Counted from the first letter of the stretch, positions 8,182 to 16,272 are shown. The stretch: DNA of 64,000 bases from Oceanospirillaceae bacterium (GCA_015665455.1 JADFAD010000010.1:1-64000); one strand, 5' to 3'. A program made the numbers and translations. Notes: generated by a model from the letters alone, not told the origin.

Positions 8182-9177
8182 TCAGGCTCTCGATATTTCC
8201 GTTGAGCTTGGGGTACTCTCTGGTTGAACGTGCTTATTAATTAAATGCTTTTGCCATATATGTTCCGGTAGGACATCAATGACTCGAGTCAGTATTGAGA
8301 TTACGACGACCGAGAAAAATAACCTTGCCCAGAGGACACCGGATAGATCCGCTCCTAACAATAGAACGAGTAATGTATCTTCAATGATGCTGTGACAAAT
8401 GGCTAACAAACTCATCGCTGCGAAGACATCTCGTTTTGAGACGTGGCCTGCTTTTGACTCTTGAATCAGTAACCCTCCACCAAAACCTAAGCCCAGCGTT
8501 ATCCCTACAATAGTGATGGTTGTGGCTTGATGACCAATGCCAAGAATTTTTAAAACAGGTGCAAGTAACCAGCTCATTAATTTCTCAATGCCTACCAGTT
8601 TTAAGATTTTTAAAGACGTTAGCAGCAAAATTATGATTATTTGAATCATGGCTAAACTTTCAATCTGGTTGAGTATCCAAGGCATGAGTCCCGGAGTCGG
8701 AATTTCAGGTTGCCACGCCAGTACGTTGGGTTCTTGAAGGTAATCAAAGTGGATATACAGCTTGTTCATGATCCAAGCGATTAATAAACCACCGCCAACT
8801 CTCAGTAATAATGTAATGCGCAAGCGCATGCCTGCTTGTTGAGCAATTCTGGCTTCAACTGGGAGGCCATGTGCAAACAGCATCAATAAGGAAATGACCG
8901 TGACTTGAGCGATTGTCAATGTTTCTGCTTGTTGGGCATAAAAAAACACCAGCATTCCTGCATACAAGTTGGTGAGAATGGTTGTAGCCCAAACCAACCC
9001 CATGGATTCAGGTAATCCGACCCAGCTCATAATAGGGCCAAGCACCATGGCTAGATATTCAAGCAATCCGAAGGATTCTAATAGCTTAACGACGATGATC
9101 GCAGGGATCATCAAACGAAATAAGGTATACGAAACTTGCCATATTTCTTTAGACAGCTCTGAAAAAAAGACTTTCAT
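8182..9177 (-). CDS. Nucleoside-recognition (gate) domain membrane protein
   Basis: The 331-residue protein has about eight hydrophobic helices arranged as two halves. Each half carries a Gate-domain signature: the first with LLEYLAMVLGPIMSWVGLPESMGLVW, the second with IEKLMSWLLAPVLKILGIGHQA and the glycine-rich ITLGLGFGGGLLIQE. Such proteins (YjiG/YjiH and SpmA-SpmB relatives) are thought to be transporters, but the substrate is not proven. It is divergent from an Lrp/AsnC gene with a 127-base shared region, so it may move an amino acid-related compound sensed by that regulator. That is inference from context. Confidence 0.75.
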   Translation of the reverse strand: MKVFFSELSKEIWQVSYTLFRLMIPAIIVVKLLESFGLLEYLAMVLGPIMSWVGLPESMGLVWATTILTNLYAGMLVFFYAQQAETLTIAQVTVISLLMLFAHGLPVEARIAQQAGMRLRITLLLRVGGGLLIAWIMNKLYIHFDYLQEPNVLAWQPEIPTPGLMPWILNQIESLAMIQIIIILLLTSLKILKLVGIEKLMSWLLAPVLKILGIGHQATTITIVGITLGLGFGGGLLIQESKAGHVSKRDVFAAMSLLAICHSIIEDTLLVLLLGADLSGVLWARLFFSVVVISILTRVIDVLPEHIWQKHLINKHVQPESTPSSTEISRA

Positions 9178-9304
9178 ATATTCACCAACCTGTATAGTTG
9201 GGATTAATAGTAAAGAATATTTTTTAATGAATGTTTCGTTATTGAAGGACGTTAGCTAATATTATTTCTTTATTGATGAATTTTATGCAGAAAATTAACT
9301 GATT
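9178..9304. promoter_or_regulatory. Shared promoter region, transporter / Lrp gene
   Basis: This A/T-rich intergenic region lies between two divergent genes. Lrp/AsnC proteins commonly autoregulate and control a divergent neighbour by binding such A/T-rich spacers. I see no single strong palindrome. Confidence 0.4.
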
Positions 9305-9763
9305 ATGGAATTGAGCGAGCTCGACCTTCGGATACTCCGCAAGTTACAGGTCAATAATAAAATCACCAATGCCGCCTTGGCTGAAGAGATAGGGTTGTCT
9401 GCGCCAGCATGTCTAAAGCGTTTGAAGCAGCTGCATGCCAACGACGTTATAGAAAAAAACGTGGCTATTTTGAATCCTAAATTGGCCGGCGTGGGCATTA
9501 CAATGATTGTTGAAGTTGAAATGGAGCGGGATCGCACGGATATGACGGAGCAATTTGTTAAGCGTGTGATGATGAGCCCCGAGGTGACGCAGAGTTATCA
9601 AGTTACCGGTGAAGTGGATTTTGTTTTGATTGTGAATGTACCCAATATGGATGCATTCCAAGCGTTTGCAGATCGAGTTCTTTATTGCGAATCGAACATG
9701 CGGAAGTTCCGAACATTAATCTCAATGAAGCGAAATAAATTTACCACTGAAATACCTGTTTAG
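9305..9763 (+). CDS. Lrp/AsnC family transcriptional regulator
   Basis: The protein is 152 residues. The N-terminal winged helix-turn-helix (LSELDLRILRKLQVNNKITNAALAEEIGLSAPACLKRLKQL) is followed by a RAM/AsnC ligand-binding domain (residues about 65-145, with VTGEVDFVLIVNVPNMDAF). Family members form octamers and respond to amino acids. Its divergent neighbour is a gate-domain transporter, the most likely target besides itself. Confidence 0.93.
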   Translation: MELSELDLRILRKLQVNNKITNAALAEEIGLSAPACLKRLKQLHANDVIEKNVAILNPKLAGVGITMIVEVEMERDRTDMTEQFVKRVMMSPEVTQSYQVTGEVDFVLIVNVPNMDAFQAFADRVLYCESNMRKFRTLISMKRNKFTTEIPV

Positions 9764-9779
9764 AGCTATTGAGAGTACC

Positions 9780-10532
9780 TCAGTTTATGTATTTATCAAC
9801 GATGTCTTTGATGGTGCCATCCGCTTTCATTTCCGCGATGGCGTTGTTGATGCCCTGCAAAAGATATTGTTTTTCTATTATTAGCTTTAAACCGAGGGGG
9901 GCAGTACTTAACCGTTTACCTCGTTTAAACTTACATTTAGCAAAGTGCTCCGTTTTCAGTAAATAGTTGAAGAGTACGTCGTCAAAGAATGCCGCATCCA
10001 CTCTATTTTTATCCAGCAGCGCAATGAGGTTGCTGTTTGAATAAGCTTCATGTTTTTTGATTTTTCCCGTATTAAAGAAATCTTCATAATCTTCGTAATA
10101 ATAGCCGCGAGTGACGCCGACAAATTTTTCCGATAGGTCGTCTGGCGCGTTGACCTCTTTATAGTTTTCTTCAAGAAAATAGATGTATTCAAAGACGGTT
10201 GTGTAAGATTCTGAGAAGACATATTGAGGGTCTTTGGATTGCTGGTTCCAAACCGGTGAATCAGCAAAATTAATATCGATTTGCTTATCATCAAACAGTT
10301 GATTGAGGCGCTCGGTTGGGTGGAGCTGCATCATGACTTCGTTGTTCGAACGCTTTATTATTTCTTGAAGAATTTCAACGGAGATGCCCTGCAATTGACG
10401 TTGCTCTACTTGCATCGCGTAGGGGCTCCAGTGCGCTGTTGCGGCTTCCAGTAACTCTGCACGTACTGTAAAGGGGGCAAGCAGTACAAAGATAAGTACT
10501 AAGCTTCGGCAATTTTGAATGGTGCTTTGCAT
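9780..10532 (-). CDS. Periplasmic solute-binding protein, family 3
   Basis: This 250-residue protein has a cleavable signal peptide (hydrophobic core LVLIFVLLAPF, AxA-type end at VRAE). The body follows the SBP_bac_3 fold: HWSPYAMQVEQRQLQGISVEIL near the N-terminus, RLNQLFDDKQIDI, then the hinge and FVGVTRGYYYEDY, DAAFFDDVLFNYLL and a C-terminal IAEMKADGTIKDIVDKY. The last is the typical amino acid-binding ending. No permease or ATPase gene is adjacent, so it may be an orphan binding protein. The ligand is unknown. Confidence 0.85.
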   Translation of the reverse strand: MQSTIQNCRSLVLIFVLLAPFTVRAELLEAATAHWSPYAMQVEQRQLQGISVEILQEIIKRSNNEVMMQLHPTERLNQLFDDKQIDINFADSPVWNQQSKDPQYVFSESYTTVFEYIYFLEENYKEVNAPDDLSEKFVGVTRGYYYEDYEDFFNTGKIKKHEAYSNSNLIALLDKNRVDAAFFDDVLFNYLLKTEHFAKCKFKRGKRLSTAPLGLKLIIEKQYLLQGINNAIAEMKADGTIKDIVDKYIN

Positions 10533-10727
10533 CCGTCAATATCCTTCTAAACCGCTGTATATAATCGATTGAACGTCTGAATGGGTGTGGCTTATGAGAT
10601 CGTTCAATTAGCGTTGGGTCTTTATCAGGAGAAGTATAGTTGATGAGAAATCTTATTCATTTAAATATCATGAACTCGGATTTCGGTTTAGGATGATAGG
10701 CACTGTTTACACAAGTAGAGGGCTTCA

Positions 10728-11464
10728 GTGACTGATATTCATTTTTCTCATGCGAACGGCTTTCCGGCAAGAACCTTCATTTCATTGATATGATTGGTCA
10801 TGGTAAGTTTCTCTTAAATGGCGATCTAAACATTTACGCAGATGAATTGATTGAAGACATTGAATTGAAGCACACAGACCCTGTCGTCGGGATAGGGCAT
10901 TCCATTGGCGGTGCCGTTACGTTTCTTGCTGCAACGAAGAGGCCTGATTTATTTAAGAACCTGATTTTGCTAGACCCCGTGGTCTTCAGTGCCACTAAGC
11001 GATGTGTTCTGAGCGCCTTAAGGAAATTGGGGCTGATAGGCTATGTTGGGCCGGCAAATGCCACTTTTAAACGTCGTTTAAAGTTTCAAAGCTTAGAAGC
11101 AGCGCACATTCATTTTTCCTCCAAACCTTTATTTAAAGACTTTGATCCTCGTTGTTTTCAAGCTTATATAAAGCATGGGTTCGTACCGACGGAGGAGGGC
11201 GTCGAGCTGGCGTTTGATCGACAGGTGGAAGGGGACATTTTCTTAACACCGTTATTGAACTTGCCAAAAGATGCCAAATCCATGAGAGGGACTTTAGTTT
11301 ATGGAAGTAGAAGTGATACCTTTCAAGCAATGGATGCCAAGTGGTGGCGAAAGCACATGCCGAATTTTGATTTGATGGAAGTTGAAGGCGGGCATTTATT
11401 TCCACTGGAACAACCGGATGCAACTGTTGAGCTCATAAATACAATAAATAGAAATGGTGTCTAA
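10728..11464 (+). pseudogene. Alpha/beta hydrolase with damaged 5' part
   Basis: From a GTG at 10728 the frame reads TDIHFSHANGFPARTF, the start and oxyanion strand of an alpha/beta hydrolase family, then meets a stop (TGA at about 10782). From ATG 10790, in another frame, the rest is intact: MIGHGKF, the nucleophile elbow GHSIGG (Ser in GxSxG), LILLDPVV, and a late EGGHLFPLEQPD with the catalytic His. In relatives about 25-30 residues separate the HANGFPA motif from the GHG motif. Here only a few bases do, so a small deletion plus frameshift is likely. A 224-residue protein could still be made from 10790 but would lack the oxyanion-hole strand. Confidence 0.7.
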
Positions 11465-11465
11465 T

Positions 11466-11927
11466 ATGCAAAGCCAAACATGCACATGCCCTTGCGGAGA
11501 GTCTACGTTCGTAATTAAATCTAAGCCTCTGATTCGGTTCTATTGCCACTGCACTATTTGTCAGTCGTTGTATAAAAAACCCTTTGTGGATGTCTCTGCT
11601 TTATGGGCTGGGAATGTGGAATTACCTGAGAATCATAATTTACATTTTGGTAAATATAGGTTGCCACCGGCATTGAGTCGTGGAATTTGTAAATCTTGCA
11701 GCTCTCCTGTCGTCGGCTTTTTAAGGTTAGCTCCGTTTGTTCGTTTGGCGTTCTTCCCCAGTCGAAGTGTTGAAGATGAAAGCTCGTTACGTGACTCTCA
11801 AGGTCATATCTTTTATCACCGCTGCCTTGCTGAATCGGGTGATGCTTTGCCTAAGTTCAGTGGTTATTGGAAGAGCGAACTAGCGGTGACCTCTATGTTA
11901 ATTGGGTCGATGCTCAAAAGGTCATAA
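11466..11927 (+). CDS. GFA family zinc-binding protein
   Basis: The protein is about 153 residues (an ATG at 11454 would add four and overlap the previous gene). Cysteines are spaced as in the GFA (glutathione-dependent formaldehyde-activating, Mss4-like) fold: CTCPCG near the start, FYCHCTICQ and GICKSC. These would bind structural and catalytic zinc. Family enzymes were named for S-hydroxymethylglutathione formation, but most members are uncharacterised. The start touches the end of the damaged hydrolase gene, suggesting one transcript. Confidence 0.78.
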   Translation: MQSQTCTCPCGESTFVIKSKPLIRFYCHCTICQSLYKKPFVDVSALWAGNVELPENHNLHFGKYRLPPALSRGICKSCSSPVVGFLRLAPFVRLAFFPSRSVEDESSLRDSQGHIFYHRCLAESGDALPKFSGYWKSELAVTSMLIGSMLKRS

Positions 11928-11938
11928 GAGGGTTGAAA

Positions 11939-11958
11939 AGGCGCAAAGCGCCTATCCG
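11939..11958. terminator. Hairpin between convergent genes
   Basis: AGGCGC-AAA-GCGCCT (11939-11953) is a perfect 6-bp stem with a 3-base loop, located between two convergent genes. No long T-run is present, so strength is uncertain. Confidence 0.45.
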
Positions 11959-11983
11959 TATTTAAATATTGAGCAAGGCCAAA

Positions 11984-12598
11984 CTATTTTGAAAAGTGCT
12001 CTATGATTTTAGGGTGTTGAGACACTCGATGAAAATGCTCGTTGAGTTTAGGTGCGACCTGTTCAGTTAAATCCGTTGGAATGTGATCCAGAATACCTGA
12101 TTTTAATGTTCTGGCCCAAACCAGCATTTTTAGATCCGCCATGGTGAGTTCTTCCCCGCAAAAGTATTGCTCGCCTTGCGCCGTTAGCCGGGATTCTGCC
12201 CACCTTAGATATTGTGTTAGTGCCCCATGAGCGAGCTCTTCTCTTGCAGTTTTCAGAGCTTCTCCTTTTAAGGGGAAGGTGGCGACCACTTTCGTAGATA
12301 CGTCCTCTATGGCATCCATTATTTCATCACAAAGCAACGCCTTGAAACTGTCTTCAGGGTACAAGCCTGTTAATTTACCGACATAACGATTAATGCTGTT
12401 TCATTGGGTGATTTGTTGCCCGTCAATGGTAAGCGTAGGAACTTGTTTTAGGGGGGTATTGTCTCGGATGAGAGGGAATTGATCGAATTCGAATCTGTCG
12501 TCTTCAAACTCAATCCCCGCTATTTTAAATGCGATTCGAGCAGGTTCGGCGCGACCGCCCTGCATATTGAAGTAGGTGAGTTTTAGCATGTTGTTCAT
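11984..12598 (-). pseudogene. Glutathione S-transferase with one in-frame TGA
   Basis: Read through one TGA, this is a complete GST of about 204 residues. The N-terminal thioredoxin-like part has LTYFNMQGGRAEPARIAF (the sigma/alpha-class YFxxxGRAE pattern with the catalytic Tyr) and VPTLTIDGQQITQ. Then comes the TGA (minus strand, 12404-12402), and after it, in the same frame, NSINRYVGKLTGLYPEDSF and the all-helical C-terminal domain. In the family the position after ITQ is Ser, which binds the gamma-glutamyl group of glutathione. A single C-to-G change in TCA would give TGA. No other lesion is visible, so the inactivation looks recent. Confidence 0.8.
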
Positions 12599-12752
12599 CC
12601 ATCCGAGTTGAAAGTTTAAGGGGGTTATATCTTCTTAGTTACTATTGCTCGTATTGAGTTCGTTCAGGTTTAAGCATATTTCGAAATTTAGAGCTAAATT
12701 ATTAGATGTACTTAAGGGATGTCGTGTTTGTCATATATTTTTAGGTTGAGTA

Positions 12753-13472
12753 ATGAGAGTTTTGCTGTTTCTAAGTCTGATTGGGGTTCACTGTATTACT
12801 CATGCGGATGAGGCTGCATTGGATGTTGGTATTTTTTATATTGAGCCTTTTGGTTTTTATGACTCTAAAGGGAATATTACAGGCATTACTTCAGATCTAA
12901 TCAAAGCCATTGAAGCTGAATCTGGGATTACTTTGAGACAACACTTATTACCTTATAAGCGAATGATTCAATATATCGAAGATGGAAAACTGGATTTTTC
13001 AGTCTTTTTCCAATCAGAATTAAGCCTTTCCTTGTCAGAAAGTGTTGCTCCTCTTTATGATTTGAGAACGATTGTTGTTGGAAAAAAAGGTACATTGATT
13101 TCGACGTATGAAGATCTTTATAGCCTGAAATTAGCCACCCCTACAGGTGTAAAATACACAAAGCGCTTGGATGATGACCGTAACCTTAATACGACGTATG
13201 TGATGGATTACGATAATGCTGTTTTGATGCTTGAAAATGATTATGTTGACGCAATCATTGCCCCTGAAAAAATACTTCATTTTCAGTTGAGAAAGCTGGG
13301 TGTTAAGAAGAGTATGCTCGGTGATCCCTATGAACTTAATATAAATACTGCATGGCTTCAATTTTCAAATGAATCAAAACACAAAGGCTCGATTCCAAGC
13401 CTTAAAGCAGCGATAAAGCGGTTAAAAGATGAGAAAAGAGTAGATTCTATTTTGCTGAGGTATTTTCCATAA
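12753..13472 (+). CDS. Periplasmic solute-binding protein, family 3
   Basis: The 239-residue protein has a short signal peptide (MRVLLFLSLIGVHCITHA, cleavage near ADEA). The mature part follows the SBP_bac_3 pattern: IEPFGFYDSKGNITGITSDLIKAIE near the start, YKRMIQYIEDGKLDFSVFF, a DLRTIVVGKKG hinge segment, and a C-terminal KRLKDEKRVDSILLRYFP. It is not adjacent to transporter genes and is only distantly similar to the binding protein at 9780-10532. The ligand is unknown. Confidence 0.82.
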   Translation: MRVLLFLSLIGVHCITHADEAALDVGIFYIEPFGFYDSKGNITGITSDLIKAIEAESGITLRQHLLPYKRMIQYIEDGKLDFSVFFQSELSLSLSESVAPLYDLRTIVVGKKGTLISTYEDLYSLKLATPTGVKYTKRLDDDRNLNTTYVMDYDNAVLMLENDYVDAIIAPEKILHFQLRKLGVKKSMLGDPYELNINTAWLQFSNESKHKGSIPSLKAAIKRLKDEKRVDSILLRYFP

Positions 13473-13634
13473 TTGTTCAGTATTGCGTAAGCGTAGGTGA
13501 GGCTCGTGTTTTTTATTTTTGGTATTAAGTCCGCCTTTTTATGAATTTAGACTCAATATCAACTGACAGTCGAAAGCCGCTGCTGTGTTTTTGATTTTCT
13601 CAAGTTATTTATAGAACACATATGGAGGTCATAA

Positions 13635-13724
13635 ATTGGAAATAAAACCCCCGCTTTTATCGTATCCGCATCAACAATAAATCGCGCAATTGTCACCGCT
13701 GACTCACAAGATGCAGCAGAGTAA
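13635..13724 (+). CDS. Possible 29-codon peptide with an ATT start
   Basis: A strong ribosome site GGAGGT (13624-13629) ends five bases before ATT at 13635. From there a frame reads IGNKTPAFIVSASTINRAIV and ends at TAA 13722-13724, 14 bases before a terminator hairpin. An alternative TTG at 13636 in another frame gives only 14 codons. ATT starts are rare (infC is the known case), so this is a candidate only. Codon use in the 29-codon frame looks protein-like. Confidence 0.3.
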   Translation: MGNKTPAFIVSASTINRAIVTADSQDAAE

Positions 13725-13735
13725 CTTGTTGGAAC

Positions 13736-13770
13736 TTAAAGCCCTTTATCTAAGATAGGGGGCTTTATTC
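13736..13770 (+). terminator. Terminator hairpin
   Basis: AAAGCCC (13738-13744) pairs with GGGCTTT (13760-13766), and ATT follows. It lies about 270 bases after the binding-protein gene and directly after the putative small ORF, so something between them is probably transcribed. Confidence 0.6.
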
Positions 13771-13924
13771 ATTTAGAATGCTTTTATTTATTGAATGGTC
13801 GAGCATCGAATTGAGTCAAAAGGCTCTAATTGCGGCATAATGGCGGAATGAAAAGGCGGATAAACGATCTATTCATGTTGTTTGTCTCCTCACTCGTTTT
13901 AAGGTTATGAAATAAAGAGCGATT

Positions 13925-14356
13925 ATGAACATTCTAGAAGAAGTAAAAGCCGCTTGGGGTTGGAGTGGTATAGAACCGGTTGAGTTGGTTACGGAAAATG
14001 AATTTGGTAATTTGATATTGAAAGACGCAGAAGATAAGTTCTGGCGTGTCTGTCCTGAAGAGATTACGTGCGAAGTCGTTGCGGACTCCATTGAGTCGTA
14101 TAATGAATTGATTCAAGACGAAGAGTTTAATGAAGATTGGTTTATGGCGGACATGGTTGCCATTGCTGAAAAAAAATTGGGCGGTCTTAAGGAAGGCCAT
14201 AAGTTCCAACTTGTGATTCCTGGTGCATTAGGTGGGGATTACGATGCAAAAAACATTAAAAGTACCTCGTTTGTAGATTTAATTAAGTCTTCTGGTGAGC
14301 TGGGTAAAAAAGTCGCGGATTTACCGGAAGGGGCTGAATTCCAGTTGGACCGTTAA
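13925..14356 (+). CDS. DUF1851 / Tdi1-like immunity family protein
   Basis: This is a 143-residue acidic protein with MNILEEVKAAWGWSGIEPVELV, NEFGNLILKDAEDKFWRVCPEE, DWFMADMVAIAEKKLGGLKEGHKFQLVIPGALGGDYDAKNI and a DLPEGAEFQL ending. This is the pattern of the DUF1851 family, annotated as a type VI secretion Tdi1-type immunity domain. No toxin or type VI component is next to it, so here it may be an orphan immunity protein or a stand-alone SMI1/KNR4-like factor. Confidence 0.7.
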   Translation: MNILEEVKAAWGWSGIEPVELVTENEFGNLILKDAEDKFWRVCPEEITCEVVADSIESYNELIQDEEFNEDWFMADMVAIAEKKLGGLKEGHKFQLVIPGALGGDYDAKNIKSTSFVDLIKSSGELGKKVADLPEGAEFQLDR

Positions 14357-14444
14357 GTACGGGGCTGTATTTAAGGCGCTTTTAATTTAAGGCGCTTATT
14401 CAGGCTTTAGTTAGGGAACCCTATTATTAAGCTCTATAGGCCAT

Positions 14445-14471
14445 GCCATGAGAATGAAGCTCATGGCTTTA
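14445..14471 (+). terminator. Terminator hairpin after the DUF1851 gene
   Basis: GCCATGAG (14445-14452), loop AATGAAG, CTCATGGC (14460-14467), then TTTAT. Perfect 8-bp stem. Confidence 0.65.
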
Positions 14472-14659
14472 TGGCTGTCTATTCTATGTGAATCTCATAA
14501 AACAAACCTAAAAGTGCGCTTATATCCGATTCGTTTGTAAGCGATCTATGTTTTGTACGGCGCGCTTGTTCAAGCTCTTCTATGTTAAACATGAATCGAA
14601 GAGCATTATGTAATGAGTTATTCGCTGTCTAACGTAATTTCATCTTTGTCTGACTTAAA

Positions 14660-14673
14660 ATCTGAATTCAGAT
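14660..14673. promoter_or_regulatory. Perfect 14-bp palindrome, possible operator
   Basis: ATCTGAATTCAGAT lies 69 bases before the start of the single-domain response regulator. It has no loop, so a dimeric DNA-binding protein is a more natural reader than an RNA hairpin. The regulator is not identified. Confidence 0.4.
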
Positions 14674-14742
14674 AATAAGAGCATCACTCATGAATGATTA
14701 ATCTCATCGACAGAAGAGAGATATTTTTGGTTGAGGTGCCTT

Positions 14743-15135
14743 ATGAGAAAGATCTTAATTGTAGATGATCAACAGTCTTATCAGTTGCTTATTCAACAGG
14801 TATTACATGATATAGACCGTGATTTAGATATTCTGACTGCTTACGATGGTCGAGAAGCACTTCTTAATATTGCTCATAGCTTACCGGATCTCGTTATTAC
14901 TGATACGTATATGCCAAACATGGATGGCATGGAGTTAATCGGTTATTTATCCAATCTTATGGATCGACCAAAAATTATTGTTTTAACTGTTAACCAGATG
15001 GAACCTGATCGAAGAGCAGGCCTATTCGGCTCTCCAAATAATAAAGCGGTCGATTTCAGTATAAGTAAGGATCGCATTGAGTCTGATCTACATACGGTAG
15101 TTGTTGATTGCTTGGCGTTGCACTACGAGCAGTAA
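14743..15135 (+). CDS. Single-domain response regulator (CheY-like)
   Basis: The product has 130 residues from ATG 14743, preceded by GAGGT at a good distance (a TTG at 14731 is less likely). It is only a receiver domain: acidic pair VDDQ, phospho-acceptor VITDTYMPNMDG, conserved Thr in VLTVN and Lys in SISKDR. With no output domain it should act by protein contact or as a phosphate relay. The nearest kinases in the window are the hybrid kinase at 4.4-6.9 kb and the DISM kinase at 33.3 kb. A 58-residue HTH gene follows 48 bases downstream. Confidence 0.9.
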   Translation: MRKILIVDDQQSYQLLIQQVLHDIDRDLDILTAYDGREALLNIAHSLPDLVITDTYMPNMDGMELIGYLSNLMDRPKIIVLTVNQMEPDRRAGLFGSPNNKAVDFSISKDRIESDLHTVVVDCLALHYEQ

Positions 15136-15183
15136 TTTAGAATGTGAACAGTAATTTGAACGGTGAATAGCTAAGGAACGGAT

Positions 15184-15360
15184 ATGGAAAAGCATCCTAA
15201 ACAATTATCCTCTTTGGAGTTCAAGTTTGGCGTGGCTCAAGTTTTATTAGAGCAAGGATATACGATTAGGGCGACGGCAGAAATAATGGACGTTGAGTTG
15301 TCCGTCATGACGCGTTGGGTGCGACAAATAAATAATAAGCGCTCACGTTTGGATTCTTGA
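15184..15360 (+). CDS. 58-residue HTH protein, IS3 OrfA-like
   Basis: This small gene has an AAGGAACGG ribosome site before ATG 15184. The product reads FKFGVAQVLLEQGYTIRATA then EIMDVELSVMTRWVRQI, the helix-turn-helix of HTH_Tnp_1/IS3 transposase OrfA proteins (x-K-x-x-x-V-x-L..G.s...vA...gvs...l..Wv.q). No transposase OrfB or terminal inverted repeats are seen around it, so it is a solo HTH protein, perhaps a domesticated remnant. It follows the response regulator in the same direction and may be co-transcribed. Confidence 0.65.
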   Translation: MEKHPKQLSSLEFKFGVAQVLLEQGYTIRATAEIMDVELSVMTRWVRQINNKRSRLDS

Positions 15361-15364
15361 TTGA

Positions 15365-15398
15365 ATCCTCAAGTGCATCCTGAAAAGCTCTTGAGGAT
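15365..15398. terminator. Inverted repeat after the small HTH gene
   Basis: ATCCTCAAG (15365-15373) and CTTGAGGAT (15390-15398) form a perfect 9-bp stem with a 16-base loop, just after the HTH gene stop. It lies between convergent genes and could end transcription, although no T-run follows. Confidence 0.4.
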
Positions 15399-15429
15399 AA
15401 ACCCTTGAGAATAAGCCCTTGAGAATAAG
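15388..15429. repeat. Three 14-base tandem repeats
   Basis: CCCTTGAGAATAAG occurs at 15402-15415 and 15416-15429, preceded by a degenerate copy (CTCTTGAGGATAAA, 15388-15401). The first copy shares bases with the inverted repeat arm. Confidence 0.6.
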
Positions 15430-15459
15430 CCGCAGTAACTTTTCAGAAGAAAATATCCT

Positions 15460-16203
15460 TTACTTTTGCCCAAAATCCGGAGTTAAAAGCAACTCACGAG
15501 CTCTTGAAATTCTTGATCGGACCGTTCCTACGGGCACGTTCAGTGTGTTAGCAATGTCTTGATAGGACATGCCCAGCTCTTCTCGACAAACAAACGTCTG
15601 GCGTATGTTTTTAGGTAAGCTTGATACGAGGCTTTGATACTTAAGGCTCAGCTGTTCTTCATGTAATTTCTGTTCAGGTGAGGCCTCACTGGATTCTAAA
15701 TTGTCGAAGAAATCCGCGCCTTGTTCATCTCTGTCAGTAGAATATGAATACACGTGGTATTGATTGGTACGAATTTGTTTCTTCAGTGCTGTAATTGCTG
15801 TATTCGTGGCCACTCTATATAACCAAGTGTAAAACCTTGAGTCACCTCGATAATTCTTCAATGACGTATGAACCGTTAAGAAGATGTCTTGCATCACATC
15901 TTCGATCGTATGAACGTCAGATAGGTAGCGATGAATCAATCTTTTTAATTTACTCTGATATTTTTTTATGAGTTTTTCGAAAGACACATGTGACCCATTT
16001 AAAACCTCTTGGATCAACACCTCGTCTTCTTCTTGATCATCGAACGGTTCAATAATTGGTAATGGGGAGGCCGTTCTAAATGCCTTTATTTCAATGGGAG
16101 AGAGATTGACAGCCTTAGCACTAGATACATTATTCAAACCGAACAGGTTCTCAAGTACCAAGTTTTGATTGTTGGTATGTTGAGTGTGAGTTGCTGTATT
16201 CAT
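15460..16203 (-). CDS. ECF-type sigma factor with extended N-terminus
   Basis: This is a 247-residue sigma-70 family protein. Region 2 (about 75-145) has FEKLIKKYQSKLKRLIHRYL, the core-binding DVMQDIFLTVH and YTWLYRVATNTAI. Region 4 (about 185-240) has SLPKNIRQTFVCREELGMSY and the HTH PVGTVRSRISRARELL. The first about 70 residues are extra compared with a typical RpoE and rich in polar residues. No anti-sigma gene is adjacent, so control may be transcriptional: two GATCTGT-centred palindromes lie upstream (16273-16288, 16303-16318) and match one in front of the nearby TetR gene. Confidence 0.88.
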   Translation of the reverse strand: MNTATHTQHTNNQNLVLENLFGLNNVSSAKAVNLSPIEIKAFRTASPLPIIEPFDDQEEDEVLIQEVLNGSHVSFEKLIKKYQSKLKRLIHRYLSDVHTIEDVMQDIFLTVHTSLKNYRGDSRFYTWLYRVATNTAITALKKQIRTNQYHVYSYSTDRDEQGADFFDNLESSEASPEQKLHEEQLSLKYQSLVSSLPKNIRQTFVCREELGMSYQDIANTLNVPVGTVRSRISRARELLLTPDFGQK

Positions 16204-16272
16204 TTGTTTATACCGCCTTTGGGGACGCTGCCTTGCTAGTAGGTTGAATGAATCAGTATGGCTTTACTAAGG

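Larger units (their letters stand above)
13473..13924. other. 452-base intergenic region
   Basis: It contains a possible tiny gene (13635-13724) followed by a terminator hairpin (13738-13766), and then the promoter region of the DUF1851-type gene. No longer coding frame is seen on either strand. Confidence 0.6.
14357..14742. other. 386-base intergenic region
   Basis: It holds a 12-base direct repeat (TTTAAGGCGCTT at 14370-14381 and 14386-14397), a terminator hairpin (14445-14471) and a perfect 14-bp palindrome (14660-14673) upstream of the response regulator gene. I see no coding frame. Confidence 0.6.

Noticed and set aside
12402-12404. The TGA in the GST could encode selenocysteine
   Set aside because: Relatives carry Ser here, not Cys. 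I saw no SelA/SelB/SelC genes and no obvious SECIS-like stem just after the TGA. A nonsense mutation is simpler.
13925-14356. Evidence for a type VI secretion cluster
   Set aside because: Only an immunity-like family protein is present. No Hcp, VgrG, TssB/C or toxin gene is next to it.
15184-15360. A complete IS3 insertion sequence
   Set aside because: No OrfB, no terminal inverted repeats and no target duplication were found around the 58-residue gene.
15388-15429. The tandem 14-base repeats as a CRISPR array
   Set aside because: There are only three short copies with no spacers between them.
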